Origin: Bacteroidia bacterium
GTDB taxonomy: Bacteria; Bacteroidota; Bacteroidia; NS11-12g; UBA9320
Direction: 5' to 3'
Assembly: GCA_018402155.1 (NCBI GenBank)
Contig: JAGYJG010000002.1
Coordinates: forward strand, 1-53,245
DNA: 53,245 bases
In this document: one piece after another, positions 15,181 through 25,400 of the stretch
Numbering within the stretch: the first letter of the stretch is position 1
Layout of the letters: each line of letters opens with the position of its first letter
Program-made: the position numbers and the translations under genes
The notes under the pieces: model-generated
Database searches by the model: none
What the model saw: the letters and a program-made list of their open reading frames with translations, nothing else
Told to the model about the DNA's origin: nothing

Positions 15181-16821
15181 ATGATGAATAAAGGGATATT
15201 ATCGTTTTACGTTATTTTGGTGTTAACTGCGGCATGTAGCGAAGGCCCAAAAGAGGATGCTGCCACAGATTATATTGAAGGGCTTACTACCTACATACCT
15301 GTAAAACTAACGACTGACTTAGCAGAATTAACACCCAGCGAGATGGCTATGCTGCCTCACCTTTTTTCAGCTGCTGAGGTAATGAACGAGCTTTTTTGGA
15401 TACAAGCTTATGGTGATAAAAACGTATTGCTCAACTCTATATCAAATCCTCAGCTGAGAGAGTTTACCATAATAAACTACGGCCCGTGGGACAGACTAGC
15501 TAATGATGCTCCTTTTTTAGATAAGGTGGGCAAAAAGCCTGCAGGTTCTAACATTTATCCGGCAGATATGACCAAATCGGAGTTTGAAGCCTTGGGACTG
15601 CCCGATGAAAAAGACCAATATAGTATGGTTCGTAGAGATGAAGCAGGTAAAATATACACGATACCATATCATGAGTTTTTCAGACCACAATTAGAAGAAG
15701 CAAATGGGCATCTTATGCAAGCCGCTGAACTATGTGAGGACCCCGAGCTGAAAAACTACCTAGAACTGCGGGCTAGCGCACTGCTCAATGATCAGTATAC
15801 TAGAAGTGACATTGCGTGGCTCACTATGAAAAATAACACCCTAGATATAATTATAGGCCCCATAGAGCACTACGAAGATAAATTGTACAACTACCGCACC
15901 GCCTATTCAGCCTACATTCTTATTAAAGACAAAACTTGGAGTAAAAAACTAGAGAAGTATACCAAATATTTGCCACAGCTGCAAGCAAACTTGCCAGTAG
16001 ATAGTGCCTATAAGGTAGAGACACCAAACAGTGATGCTGCACAACTAAATGCCTACGATGTAATACTATATGCAGGAGACTGCAATGCAGGAAGCAAGAC
16101 CATAGCCGTAAATTTGCCAAACGATGAGCGGATACAAGTTGAACATGGAACGCGCCGCAGCCAACTCAAAAATGCAATGAAAGCCAAGTACGATCATATT
16201 TTAGTACCTATAGCTAATTTGCTAATAGATAAGGACCAACGCAAGCATATTACGTTCAATGCATTTTTTAGTAATACTATGTTTCATGAGGTAGCGCACG
16301 GACTAGGTATTAAACAAACTATAAATGGCAAGGGAACGGTGCGGGAGGCACTGGGCGAGGAGTTTAGTGCTTTAGAAGAGGGTAAAGCTGATATACTTGG
16401 TCTATATATGGTGACCCAGCTAAAAGACCAAGGAGTACTAGAAGAGGGCGAGCTTATGGACTATTACGTTACCTTCTTGGCCGGTATATTTCGCTCTGTA
16501 CGATTTGGTGCTAGCAGTGCTCACGGCCAAGCCAATATGTTGCGGTTCAATTATTTCCAACAGCAAGAAGCATTTACCAGAAATGATAACGGCACGTATG
16601 CTGTAGATATGGTAAAAATGAAAAATGCTATAGCAGGCCTATCCGAGCTTATATTGAAACTACAAGGCGATGGTAACAAAATCGGCGTAAAAACACTTAT
16701 GAGTAAAGACGGTTATGTGGGTGGAGCATTGCAAGAAGACCTTGATAAGCTGAGTACAGCCGGTATACCCGTAGATGTGGTTTTTGAGCAAGGTCTTGAA
16801 ACCTTGGGAGTGGAGCAGTAA
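15181..16821 (+). CDS. DPP3-like zinc metallopeptidase lipoprotein
   Basis: From the ATG at 15181 the protein has 546 residues and a lipoprotein signal with C19 (FYVILVLTAAC). The C-terminal half holds HEVAHG at 369-374 and EEGKAD at 399-404, the spacing of the zinc ligands in gluzincins. Overall likeness is to dipeptidyl-peptidase 3 family (M49) proteins of Bacteroidota. Classical M49 enzymes have HExxxH (HELLGH) and EECRAE; this protein has the five-residue HEVAH form. It probably cleaves peptides at the cell surface or in the periplasm. A second ATG three bases later is possible. Confidence 0.82.
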   Translation: MMNKGILSFYVILVLTAACSEGPKEDAATDYIEGLTTYIPVKLTTDLAELTPSEMAMLPHLFSAAEVMNELFWIQAYGDKNVLLNSISNPQLREFTIINYGPWDRLANDAPFLDKVGKKPAGSNIYPADMTKSEFEALGLPDEKDQYSMVRRDEAGKIYTIPYHEFFRPQLEEANGHLMQAAELCEDPELKNYLELRASALLNDQYTRSDIAWLTMKNNTLDIIIGPIEHYEDKLYNYRTAYSAYILIKDKTWSKKLEKYTKYLPQLQANLPVDSAYKVETPNSDAAQLNAYDVILYAGDCNAGSKTIAVNLPNDERIQVEHGTRRSQLKNAMKAKYDHILVPIANLLIDKDQRKHITFNAFFSNTMFHEVAHGLGIKQTINGKGTVREALGEEFSALEEGKADILGLYMVTQLKDQGVLEEGELMDYYVTFLAGIFRSVRFGASSAHGQANMLRFNYFQQQEAFTRNDNGTYAVDMVKMKNAIAGLSELILKLQGDGNKIGVKTLMSKDGYVGGALQEDLDKLSTAGIPVDVVFEQGLETLGVEQ

Positions 16822-16855
16822 AACACGGTAAAATCACGGGTATATTTAGTACCGA

Positions 16856-17869
16856 TTAATGCGAATAAGGTGACGTAGTTTGGGAACGAATAGCTCGGGT
16901 AATGACAACTTTCATTTCTTCAAATTCGATATCCAGCGCATTCTTAATCTTACTATTATCAAAGGAGTTCACAGCGATACTAGCGCGCACAGTTTCTTTG
17001 CTCAACATCCCACCCAGTCCTAATAGCTCTTTTAATGAAACTAGGCCGTAAGCCAATTGGTAGCGCCACCCTCTTATTTCTAGGTAAGGCTTTCTGGTGG
17101 CCAATTGGAAGGCCATGATGTCGGCTATTTCTTTGAAACTTTTATTTTCACTCACCACTATGTAGCGTTGGCCAGTGCATGCAGATAAGCATAGTCGCTC
17201 GGCTACACGTGCAACATCTTGAACGCCCACCCAGCCAGTAACGCCATTGCTGTAAAAAGGAAATCCTTTTTTTGCATTATCAAAAAGCTTGTTACTCCCT
17301 TTAGTCCAATCGCCGGTGCCTAGTATAATCCCTGGATTTATAGCCACAGTTGGCAAACCTTCTTCTTGCGCCCGCCATAGCTCACACTCTCCTAGGTATT
17401 TTGTGTATCCATAGTTGCTGTGTGCTATTTTGTCATCCCATGGAATATCCTCTGTTATCAGCTGCCCAGACATATTTTTAGTGATGGCAGCTATACTGCT
17501 ACAGTAAAGCAATTTTTTCACCTTTGCATCCTTTGCTACGTTTACTACATTGGCAGTATACTCTTGGTTTATAACCATCAGCTTGCTCAAATCTCGGCTT
17601 AAATACGAGATGCTACCCGCAAGGTGCATTACATAGTCTACTTCTGTAAAAATTTCTTCCAACCCTTTTACATCATACAACTCACAGGCATTCCATGTTA
17701 CTTGTTTGTAAGCCGAAGGAGATAAGTTGTAGTACTTTTTTACTTTTTCAAATTCTGCCAATGATGCATCGGGGCGAAGAATAGCTCGCACAGTATGTCC
17801 TTTTGCTAGCAAATGATGTATAATGTGTACACCTAAAAATCCATTGGCTCCGGTTATGGCAAAAATCAC
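16856..17869 (-). CDS. NAD(P)-dependent epimerase/dehydratase (extended SDR)
   Basis: The 337-residue protein begins, on a GTG codon, with the Rossmann motif TGANGFLG and contains the SDR triad pieces: S in LLYCSSIAA and the YxxxK motif YGYTK. It is related to nucleoside-sugar epimerases and dihydroflavonol-reductase-like SDRs. The substrate is not deducible. The GTG start is chosen because the protein begins directly with the nucleotide-binding strand. It is divergent from the arginase-like gene with 40 bp between. Confidence 0.88.
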   Translation of the reverse strand: MIFAITGANGFLGVHIIHHLLAKGHTVRAILRPDASLAEFEKVKKYYNLSPSAYKQVTWNACELYDVKGLEEIFTEVDYVMHLAGSISYLSRDLSKLMVINQEYTANVVNVAKDAKVKKLLYCSSIAAITKNMSGQLITEDIPWDDKIAHSNYGYTKYLGECELWRAQEEGLPTVAINPGIILGTGDWTKGSNKLFDNAKKGFPFYSNGVTGWVGVQDVARVAERLCLSACTGQRYIVVSENKSFKEIADIMAFQLATRKPYLEIRGWRYQLAYGLVSLKELLGLGGMLSKETVRASIAVNSFDNSKIKNALDIEFEEMKVVITRAIRSQTTSPYSH

Positions 17870-17909
17870 GATTTACTTGGTTTATTTTTGTTGGCTACGA
17901 ATATATTTA

Positions 17910-19010
17910 ATGCTAGAACAATATTTCACACCGATACAAGATAAGTCTATATATAAACCCTATCAGATAGGGGCTTCAATTATGAATTTTACCTTGCATT
18001 TTCCTGAAATATATCATGGAGCCATCGTTCTCTTTGGCATAGCAGACGAGCATAGCACAATAGATCAGATACGCAAACACCTCTATTCACTAGTATCTAG
18101 TATTTCTTTAGAGAAAAAACTAATAGACCTGGGCGATATACCGCAGGGTGATGCTCCTGCTGACACTCACGCTGCCATACGATGTGTAACAGAAACTATA
18201 CTAGAGAAAGGCGGAATACCCGTGCTTTTAGGAACACATTTAGACCAAGGAGAGTCCTTGTATAAGGCACTTGCGCCGCAAAACTTTCAAGTAGAATTAG
18301 CCCTTATTTCTGCCTATTTGCCGTTATTAGAATATCAACTGCTACACCGTATTTGCACGAGTGAACCAAATTACCTCAAAAATATCAATGTACTGGGCTT
18401 TCAGGCGCATTATACACCTCCGCGTGCGCTAGATATGCTCGAAAATATGAATTTCAACCACCTAAGACTTGGCGCGCTCAAAACACAAATAGAGGAGGCA
18501 GAAGTACTCTTGCGAGACGCACACATAGCCCTTTTTGATCTCAATGCCATAAAACACAGTGATGCACCGGGCACACACACCGTGCAAGCCAATGGACTGT
18601 CTGGAGAGGAAGCATGTCAATTGGCTAGGTATGCCGGATTGAGTGACCACTTGCATTGTTTTTCACTATTGGGTTATAACGCTCGAAGCGATTTTAATGA
18701 ACTTACTGCTGCACTTTGTGCGCAGCTCATTTGGTATTTTGCTGATGGAGTGATACACCGCACCACAGATCATACAGAAGCACACACAGATTTTGTAAAA
18801 TATCGGTGCGATTTTCAGAAAGACGGGGTTCCTATTCTGTTTTTGAAAAGTAAACGCACTGCGCGCTGGTGGATGTGTATAGACCACCCCAGCGACCCCG
18901 AAAATAAGGCCAAAACCATAACGGTGCCTTGTACTTATAGCGACTACCTAGAAGCGGCCAATGGTGAAACACCAAAACGATACCTAGATAATATAAAAAG
19001 ACTGGTGTAA
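17910..19010 (+). CDS. Arginase/formimidoylglutamase-fold protein, metal site degenerate
   Basis: The ATG at 17910 gives 366 residues (MLEQYFTPIQDKSIYKPYQIG). The fold is that of the ureohydrolase family, closest to the Bacteroidota formimidoylglutamase-like group (LFDLNAIKHSDAPG, GLSGEEACQLARYAGLSDHL). The manganese-binding motifs of true arginases (GGDHS, DAHxD, SxDxDxxDP) are not seen; in their places are GTHLDQGE and FDLNAIKHSD. It may be a non-hydrolytic relative. The C-terminal ~60 residues (FLKSKRTARWWMCIDHPSD, VPCTYSDYLEAANGE) are typical of this Bacteroidota group. No other histidine-degradation genes are near. Confidence 0.78.
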   Translation: MLEQYFTPIQDKSIYKPYQIGASIMNFTLHFPEIYHGAIVLFGIADEHSTIDQIRKHLYSLVSSISLEKKLIDLGDIPQGDAPADTHAAIRCVTETILEKGGIPVLLGTHLDQGESLYKALAPQNFQVELALISAYLPLLEYQLLHRICTSEPNYLKNINVLGFQAHYTPPRALDMLENMNFNHLRLGALKTQIEEAEVLLRDAHIALFDLNAIKHSDAPGTHTVQANGLSGEEACQLARYAGLSDHLHCFSLLGYNARSDFNELTAALCAQLIWYFADGVIHRTTDHTEAHTDFVKYRCDFQKDGVPILFLKSKRTARWWMCIDHPSDPENKAKTITVPCTYSDYLEAANGETPKRYLDNIKRLV

Positions 19011-19302
19011 TGTCTTCAGGAAAAATAAGTAGTTTATCAATTGCATCAAAAAATGAAAGATCAATAGCATTCGATAGCAAAACATAGGACACCTTTTAGT
19101 ACATTATTTTTTATAGAAAAAATCATTATTGCTGCACTTTTTAAGATACTTCGCATCCCGTTAAACTGATGCAATAATGCCAATAAGGACTAGCTGATGA
19201 GTTGGCGCATCCCTATTTTGGTGCAGAATTATTTTCGAATAGTTTGGGAAACAGTCAAGATTTAATATATCAATGCAATTTTGAGGAGTCGATTACCACA
19301 TT

Positions 19303-20067
19303 TTATTTGGTAATTTCCAGACCTACGGGGCAGTGGTCACTCCCAAAAATATCATTATCTATGAAAGCGTTAGTCACGCTAGATAATAGAGCTTCTGACA
19401 CCAAAAAGTAGTCTATGCGCCAGCCAGCGTTATTTTTTCGTGCATTGAAACGAGTGCTCCAAAAACTATATTTTTCCTCGTTAGGATGTAGCTCTCGAAA
19501 GGTATCTTTAAGGCCGATGTTGAGAAGACCATTTAACCCATCTATTTCTGTTTGAGTGTAGCCACTCGTTTTATTATAGTTCGCTGTGTCATTTTTTAAA
19601 TCTAAAGCAGTGTGTGCTACATTGAAATCTCCGGTTACTATGATGGGTTTTGTTTTTTGCAAATGCGCTAAGTAGTTTTTGAAAGCTGTGTCCCAAGTTG
19701 CTCGATAGTCGAGTCTTTTCAAGCCGCTACCGCTATTAGGTACATATACATTTACCAAAAAAAAATCGGGATATTCTGCGCAGATAATACGGCCTTCGTC
19801 GTCATGCTCTGCGATGCCCATATCTTTGGTTATACCTATGGGTTTGGTTTTAGAAAGTATTGCTACACCGCTGTAACCCTTTTTGGTAGCGGAGTTGGTG
19901 TATATCGAAAATCCATTGAGGTTTTGTAGTGCTTCTGCGACTTGGTCATCCTGGGCTTTTGTTTCTTGTAAGCAGTATATATCTGCATCGCTTTGGTGTA
20001 TTATCTCTAGGAGTCCTTTTTTTACAGATGCCCGCACACCATTTACATTCCACGACACTATTTTCAT
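19303..20067 (-). CDS. xth: Exodeoxyribonuclease III (AP endonuclease)
   Basis: The 254-residue protein is a full-length exonuclease III/APE1-type enzyme. Seen: MKIVSWNVNGVRA at the start, the metal-binding glutamate in CLQETKAQD, IIVTGDFNVAH, and the catalytic GSDHCPVGLE near the end. It cuts DNA at abasic sites and trims 3' ends in base-excision repair. A TAnnTTTG box four bases before the ATG suggests a leaderless message. The Gre-like gene lies nine bases upstream in the same direction. Confidence 0.96.
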   Translation of the reverse strand: MKIVSWNVNGVRASVKKGLLEIIHQSDADIYCLQETKAQDDQVAEALQNLNGFSIYTNSATKKGYSGVAILSKTKPIGITKDMGIAEHDDEGRIICAEYPDFFLVNVYVPNSGSGLKRLDYRATWDTAFKNYLAHLQKTKPIIVTGDFNVAHTALDLKNDTANYNKTSGYTQTEIDGLNGLLNIGLKDTFRELHPNEEKYSFWSTRFNARKNNAGWRIDYFLVSEALLSSVTNAFIDNDIFGSDHCPVGLEITK

Positions 20068-20071
20068 GAGG

Positions 20072-20079
20072 CAAATTTA
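20072..20079 (-). promoter_or_regulatory. -7 box of xth, four bases before the start codon
   Basis: TAAATTTG on the minus strand, overlapping the stop codon of the Gre-like gene. Its position implies a message that begins at or next to the ATG. Confidence 0.45.
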
Positions 20080-20523
20080 GACTATGGATATGATTTTTTC
20101 TGTTTTTCCTGCAAACTCTATTGTACTACCTGCGCTTTTGCCTATGAGCTGCAAGCCAATGGGAGATGAGCTAGAAATTACAAAATAGGTCTTACTGTCT
20201 ACGACCAAACGACCCAAACCGACTGCCATATAGATTTCTTTTTGATCGGTGGTAACTACGGCACCTAGTTGTGCTGTATTGCAAGGTTTTGCTGGGTTTA
20301 TATTGTTTAGTATCATTAGCTCCCTTTGGGCTATTGACATGGTTTTATTGAGGCGATCCATTTCCTCTTGACCCATAGCACGTGCAGTTTCAAATTTATT
20401 GCCTGCTGTGCTATTTTCTTCACCTACAATAGACTCTTGTACGTTGTTTATAGCATTTTGCAGTTCATCTATTTTTATAAGTTGCCTGGCTATGCAAGCA
20501 GCGTGGATGTGTGACTTATTCAT
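20077..20523 (-). CDS. GreA/GreB-like protein (C-terminal domain type)
   Basis: With the ATG at 20523 (MNKSHIHAACIARQLIKIDE) the protein has 148 residues. The middle is helical (possible coiled coil) and the C-terminus PIGLQLIGKSAGSTIEFAG matches the C-terminal domain of transcription factors GreA/GreB, which bind RNA polymerase near the secondary channel. The N-terminal acidic coiled-coil tip of genuine GreA is not obvious, so a cleavage-factor role is doubtful. A TATATTTG promoter box lies 12 bp before the start. Next gene downstream is xth. Confidence 0.75.
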   Translation of the reverse strand: MNKSHIHAACIARQLIKIDELQNAINNVQESIVGEENSTAGNKFETARAMGQEEMDRLNKTMSIAQRELMILNNINPAKPCNTAQLGAVVTTDQKEIYMAVGLGRLVVDSKTYFVISSSSPIGLQLIGKSAGSTIEFAGKTEKIISIV

Positions 20524-20535
20524 TTTACTAATATC

Positions 20536-20543
20536 CAAATATA
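20536..20543 (-). promoter_or_regulatory. -7 box of the Gre-like gene
   Basis: TATATTTG on the minus strand, 12 bp before the ATG at 20523, fits TAnnTTTG. Confidence 0.45.
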
Positions 20544-20599
20544 TTGTTTTGTGACTTTAGTTGCAATTGTTTGATACAGAAATCTTCAAATTTGTACCA

Positions 20600-20902
20600 A
20601 TGTTAGGATTTATAAAAAAATTATTTGGACCAGGAGTAGACCTTTCTGAGAAAATGAGGGAGGGTGCAGTCATTGTAGATGTTCGTAGCCCAGGAGAGTA
20701 CGCCGGAGGGCACGTGAAAGGAAGTAAAAATATCCCTTTGGATAAAATTAGCGGGAAAATAAATACCATTAAAAAGTGGGATAAACCGGTAATTACCTGC
20801 TGTGCAAGTGGTATGAGAAGTGGAAGCGCCGCATCTATTCTGAAACAAAATGGTGTAGAGGCGTACAACGGTGGTTCGTGGCAAAAAGCAAATCGATTGT
20901 AA
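20600..20902 (+). CDS. Single-domain rhodanese-like protein
   Basis: The ATG at 20600 gives 100 residues. The rhodanese fold is shown by VIVDVRSPGEYAGGHVKGS, NIPLDKI and the active-site loop CCASGMRS, with the catalytic cysteine in the CxSGxRS context. Such proteins carry persulfide sulfur. It lacks a signal peptide, so it is cytoplasmic. The thioredoxin gene 68 bp downstream may reduce it. Confidence 0.92.
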   Translation: MLGFIKKLFGPGVDLSEKMREGAVIVDVRSPGEYAGGHVKGSKNIPLDKISGKINTIKKWDKPVITCCASGMRSGSAASILKQNGVEAYNGGSWQKANRL

Positions 20903-20970
20903 AAAACTAAGTTACCTCAACCAAAAGGGTATTATTAGAAAGATGTTTGTGTGCAAAAAGAAATAGTAGA

Positions 20971-21261
20971 ATGGCAAGTTTTAAAGAAATAGTTGGTGGA
21001 GATATCCCTGTATTAGTAGATTTTAGTGCAGAGTGGTGTGGTCCGTGTAAAATGATGGTTCCCATATTAGACCAAGTAAAACAAGAATTAGGTGATCGGG
21101 TGAAGGTTGTAAAAATAGATGTAGATCAAAATCAAGCACTAGCTGCGGCTTATGATGTGCGCGGTGTTCCTACACTTATGGTTTTTAAGGATGGCAAGCA
21201 GGTGTGGAGAGAGAGTGGAGTGAAACAGGCTGCAGAACTAGTGGCTCTCCTGCAAGGGTAG
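20971..21261 (+). CDS. trxA: Thioredoxin
   Basis: The ATG at 20971 gives 96 residues with the complete thioredoxin fold: active site WCGPC in FSAEWCGPCKMMVPILDQ, the buried aspartate in LVDFSAEW, and the cis-proline GVPTLMVF. No signal peptide, so it acts in the cytoplasm as a disulfide reductase. The in-frame ATG at 20947 gives an unusual N-terminal extension and is not preferred. Confidence 0.94.
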   Translation: MASFKEIVGGDIPVLVDFSAEWCGPCKMMVPILDQVKQELGDRVKVVKIDVDQNQALAAAYDVRGVPTLMVFKDGKQVWRESGVKQAAELVALLQG

Positions 21262-21390
21262 TTCACTACAATAAATGAAATCAGATTTCTCGGGTTAGAT
21301 TAACGGTTTTGGGACTAAAGCTAACGGCAATTGTTTGTTGTGTATAAGTTGCAATGGGGCTAGGGGAGTTATGGGTGCTGCTTACCAAAA

Positions 21391-22392
21391 TCAATAAGGA
21401 AATAGTATATGTACACGCTCCAAAATGTCATTGTTTTCTAGGCTTAGGAGGTCGGCAATGGTATGCACTCCTGTAGCATCCTTAAAAATATTGAGCAACC
21501 CGAAATTTAGTACTGCGTGGTATGAGCCAATTCGGTATCGATTTGGTTCAAAATTGTTTATTGACCAGGTATGTGTAAGTCCGCTAGCCGTTATATCATA
21601 CAGAGGAAAATAGGCATGAGGAACTAGTGAGAATTCGCCAATATGGCGGTCCCCGCTCAGAATAATGACAGGTTTATCAGATATAAGTCGTAGGAGTTTC
21701 TCTTTTTCTCTGGGGAAATTCGCCCATTTTTCATAGCCATGCTCTTCCGAAATGACTTGTATGCTTGAACTAAGTATGAATAAATCAACATCGTCATCTA
21801 CTAGTTCATTTTGAAGCCAATCCCATTGTTCGGATCCTAGCATTGTTCCGCTGTCTGTGGCATCGTACCTTTGATTTTTTATTGTACTTTGCTTTAGTGG
21901 GCTACGAAAGGTACGCGAGTCTAGGAATATGGCCTTGATAGTGAGATTTTTTTGTTTGATAGTTGTGGCGTAATAAATGCCAGGATGATTTGTAAGTGAT
22001 TGAGATATTGTGTCGTCAAAATTCATAAAACGCATAAACTCAATTTTACTTTCCTTCTTTTTCGAAAACTCTGCGCCACCATCATTTAATCCATAATCAT
22101 GGTCGTCCCATGTACCTAGAATAGTGGTTTCTTTCGCAAATGTTGCGTAAAATGAGTCTTGCTTCAGGTCGTGATAAATTTTGTGGAGTTTGTCCATATT
22201 ATCGGTATCGGCATATACATTATCGCCTCCCCAAAACCAATAGTTTGGGTGATAGTCTAGTATGGATTTCCAAAATGATTGGGTTTTTTTATGATTGTTG
22301 CAGCTTCCAAAGGCTACAGTCAAAGTATCAGAAGATACCTGACCAAATGTGGGCAATGTAAATAGGATCAGAAAATATAAGATTGTACGCAT
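21391..22392 (-). CDS. PhoD-like metallophosphatase, secreted
   Basis: The ATG at 22392 (MRTILYFLILFTLPTFGQVS, signal peptide) gives 333 residues. Likeness to alkaline phosphatase D: FGSCNNHKKTQSFW, WFWGGDNVYAD, TWDDHDYGLNDGG and VIILSGDRHIGEF, supplying the metal ligands (D, N, H). Such enzymes cleave phosphate mono- or diesters in the periplasm or outside the cell. The preferred substrate is unknown. A hairpin lies in its leader just after the TonB-receptor gene. Confidence 0.9.
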   Translation of the reverse strand: MRTILYFLILFTLPTFGQVSSDTLTVAFGSCNNHKKTQSFWKSILDYHPNYWFWGGDNVYADTDNMDKLHKIYHDLKQDSFYATFAKETTILGTWDDHDYGLNDGGAEFSKKKESKIEFMRFMNFDDTISQSLTNHPGIYYATTIKQKNLTIKAIFLDSRTFRSPLKQSTIKNQRYDATDSGTMLGSEQWDWLQNELVDDDVDLFILSSSIQVISEEHGYEKWANFPREKEKLLRLISDKPVIILSGDRHIGEFSLVPHAYFPLYDITASGLTHTWSINNFEPNRYRIGSYHAVLNFGLLNIFKDATGVHTIADLLSLENNDILERVHILFPY

Positions 22393-22407
22393 AGGTTTAA
22401 AATTAAA

Positions 22408-22434
22408 AGAGGGAGGATAAAAATCCCTCCCTCT
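22408..22434 (-). terminator. Hairpin between the TonB receptor and PhoD-like genes
   Basis: On the minus strand AGAGGGAGG (22434-22426) pairs with CCTCCCTCT (22416-22408), followed by TTTTAATTTT. It can terminate the TonB-receptor message. It is only 16 bp before the PhoD-like ATG at 22392, so partial read-through or an attenuator role is possible. Confidence 0.6.
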
Positions 22435-22466
22435 ATGATAATTATTGAGAAATAAAAACAAGATTA

Positions 22467-25400
22467 TTAGTTAAAGCTGTAGCGCAGCCCTATTTGTCCT
22501 TGCCATCTTGAACTATTTATACCGCTATCGTCAATAGTCCATATTTGGTCTTCAGCATCACCTTTGTATTGGTAAGTAGGTTTATTTGTTCCAGATTCGA
22601 AACCAGCAAATCGGTACAAGGCAAATTGATCGTTTCCAATAAAGTGTCTTCTACCCCAGTTTTTGTTGATTAAATTAGTCACATTAAATACGTCAAAAGT
22701 TACTTGCAATGCGTGTTTTTTACCGTTTGTTCTGATATAGAAGTCCTGAGCTAAACGGAAGTCTAGAACAGTTTCAAATGGAAGTCTCGCGCCATTTCTG
22801 CTTGAGTACCCACCCTTAGCGTCGCTTAGATGCTTGTCACTTTCTATGTACGCTTGCAACTCAGACCATTGCTGAGCAGCTGTTTTAGTTACATTACCAG
22901 CGTTGTCTTTTATGTCCACTAAGTTGATTTCAGATTGGCTTGCTGGCACAAAGATTAACTCATTGTCTGAATTATCTTCATTAGTCATATTTCGTCCGTC
23001 ACCGATTACATATGAGAATCTTCTACCACTTTGTCCGTTGAAGAATAGTGAAGCGCTAGTTTTATAATTTTTTGCATATTGCTTTGAATAACCAATATAT
23101 CCGCTTATTCTATGTCCAAGGTCAAAGTCAGACAACGAAGTGCCTAAATCATTTCTTCCATTCACTTGCTCTACGAACCTCCAGTTAGACGAATTTTGTG
23201 ACGATGTTCCGTCGTTGATAGTCATAGAACGTCCAAAGGTATATGCTATACTTGTAGATAGACCGTTTGAAACAATTCGTTGCAATTGGCCAGTAACCGT
23301 TGCATTATAACCTTTGTTTGTGTTGCTTATGAGGTAGATACCTGAGTAGGTGTTGTCAATTGGGTTACGACGATCATACAATGGTCTGTCATCTTTACCT
23401 CCGTCTAGGGTTTCAGTGCTATTTTTGATGTTGATATTTTCTACAAGTAGATTGTTCAGTGTTTTGCTAAAAATACCTTCTACAGTAGCTCTGATATTGT
23501 ATGGAAGCTCTTTGTCAAAAGCAAGACTTGTTCTCCAAACTTGTGGGTATTTAAAATCCTGCGCAAACAAATCCATTTGGCCAGAAGGCTTTCTATCTGT
23601 TCTGCCCAAGTCTGTAGCCTGAGGTTGATTATTCCAAACAGGATTGTATGGTATTCTTTGGTTAAATACACCTCCAACAGTGTACCCATTATTTGTAAAC
23701 ATTCCTCCTGGCCATACGAAAGGTACTCTCGATGTAAATATACCTGTACCACCGCGTATAACAGCGGATTTATCTTTTTTCATAGCGTAGTTGAACCCAA
23801 CGCGAGGTGAAAATAGTATTTGTGCTCCTGGCGCTTTCCCAGCTTCTGCACCTTGTAGGTCTTTCCCTTCTGCAGCGAGTAGAGCGGTTGTTGTACTATT
23901 AAACTCGGGGTTTGTTATAGGATCTGTGAGTATCATAGGAACATCTAGGCGCAAACCAGCAGTTAGCGATAGTTTGTTATTTACTTTGTACTCATCTTGT
24001 GCATAGAAGCCCAGCTGCATAGCTTGGAATTGTGCTGCAGCAGCTGATCCGTCTCCTGTTTTGTTGTCTACCAAAGAATAGCCTCTGTCGTAGTCTATAG
24101 CGGTATCGTTGTTTAGGAAAGAGTTCAAACTACTGAAGGTGTACGATCCAAAGTTTTGTCTCATAAACAAGTTGTATATATCATAGAACTCGTGGTGCAT
24201 ACCAAAAGTCAGTGAGTGGTTACCGCGGTACACTTTCAAATTATCTGTAAGAGTAAGAATTTTTTGATTAAGCTGATTTGCCGTAGAAAACTGCTCAGAA
24301 CCTGCTCGTATCGATCCAGAACCGTCTCGTATAGTAACATACGGCATATTCTCACCAAGAGGATTTCTATCATCTCGTACGTCGGTATATCCAATGATAA
24401 GATTGTTGGTTACATTAGATGAAAGTTGTGAGGTTAACTCTGCTGAAGTAGAGTTAGTAATACTTGGGAAAAATATTCCATTGTTGTAAAAGTTGATAGT
24501 GTTGCTAGACGATCTGTTTGCATTAATGGCCTCGTTGTACACATAGTTGTGACGAACCATAAGTTTGTGCTTTTCGTTGATATTGTAGTCTATTTTTGCA
24601 AATATTTTATTGGAGTTAAGTTCTCTTGCGTTATCAAGATATCCTCCAGCATCGTAGTTGTATTCATTTTTAAACTTATCAGATAGTCGCGCTAAATCAG
24701 CTTCAGTAGAATTTCCTCTGTAGTCTGAAAATACAAAAGGTTGTGGCGTGATGTCTCTTTGAGCTTCTACGCTTAGAAAGTAAAACAACTTGTTCTTTAC
24801 AAGTGCGCCACCAGATGTAAAACCAAATATTCTTGAATTAAATTCTGCTAGTTTTTCACGTGTTGCGTTTTCGTCATTTGTAGGAGTACGGCCTGCTAGC
24901 TGATCATTTCGAAATAGTGAGTAAGCAGAAGCACTGGTTTGGTTGGTACCACTTTTTGTCACTGCATTTATACCACCACCGGCAAAACCACCTAGAGTTA
25001 CATCGTAGGGTGCTACAGATATTTGTATTTGGTCAATAGCATCTAATGATATGGGTGATCCACCTGTTTGACCTCCATTAGTTCCAGATGCAGCCAACCC
25101 GAATACGTCATTGTTAACGGCTCCATCAATAAATATACTGTTGTAACGATTGTTTGAGCCTGCCACTGATATCTCATTGTCTCCAGTTACATTCACCTGA
25201 GGGTTTGTTCTTGCAAAATCTGCAAGCGAACGACTTACGGTTGGTAAAAGTGCTAATGCATCTCTATTTACCACAGATTCGGCGCCAGTTTGCGCAGTGT
25301 TTATTCCACTTTTGGCGGATCCTACTACTACCTCATTCAAAAATGTTGTTTGAGAATTTAATGCTATAGTAATACCATACGCCTGACCAAGTTGTAGATA

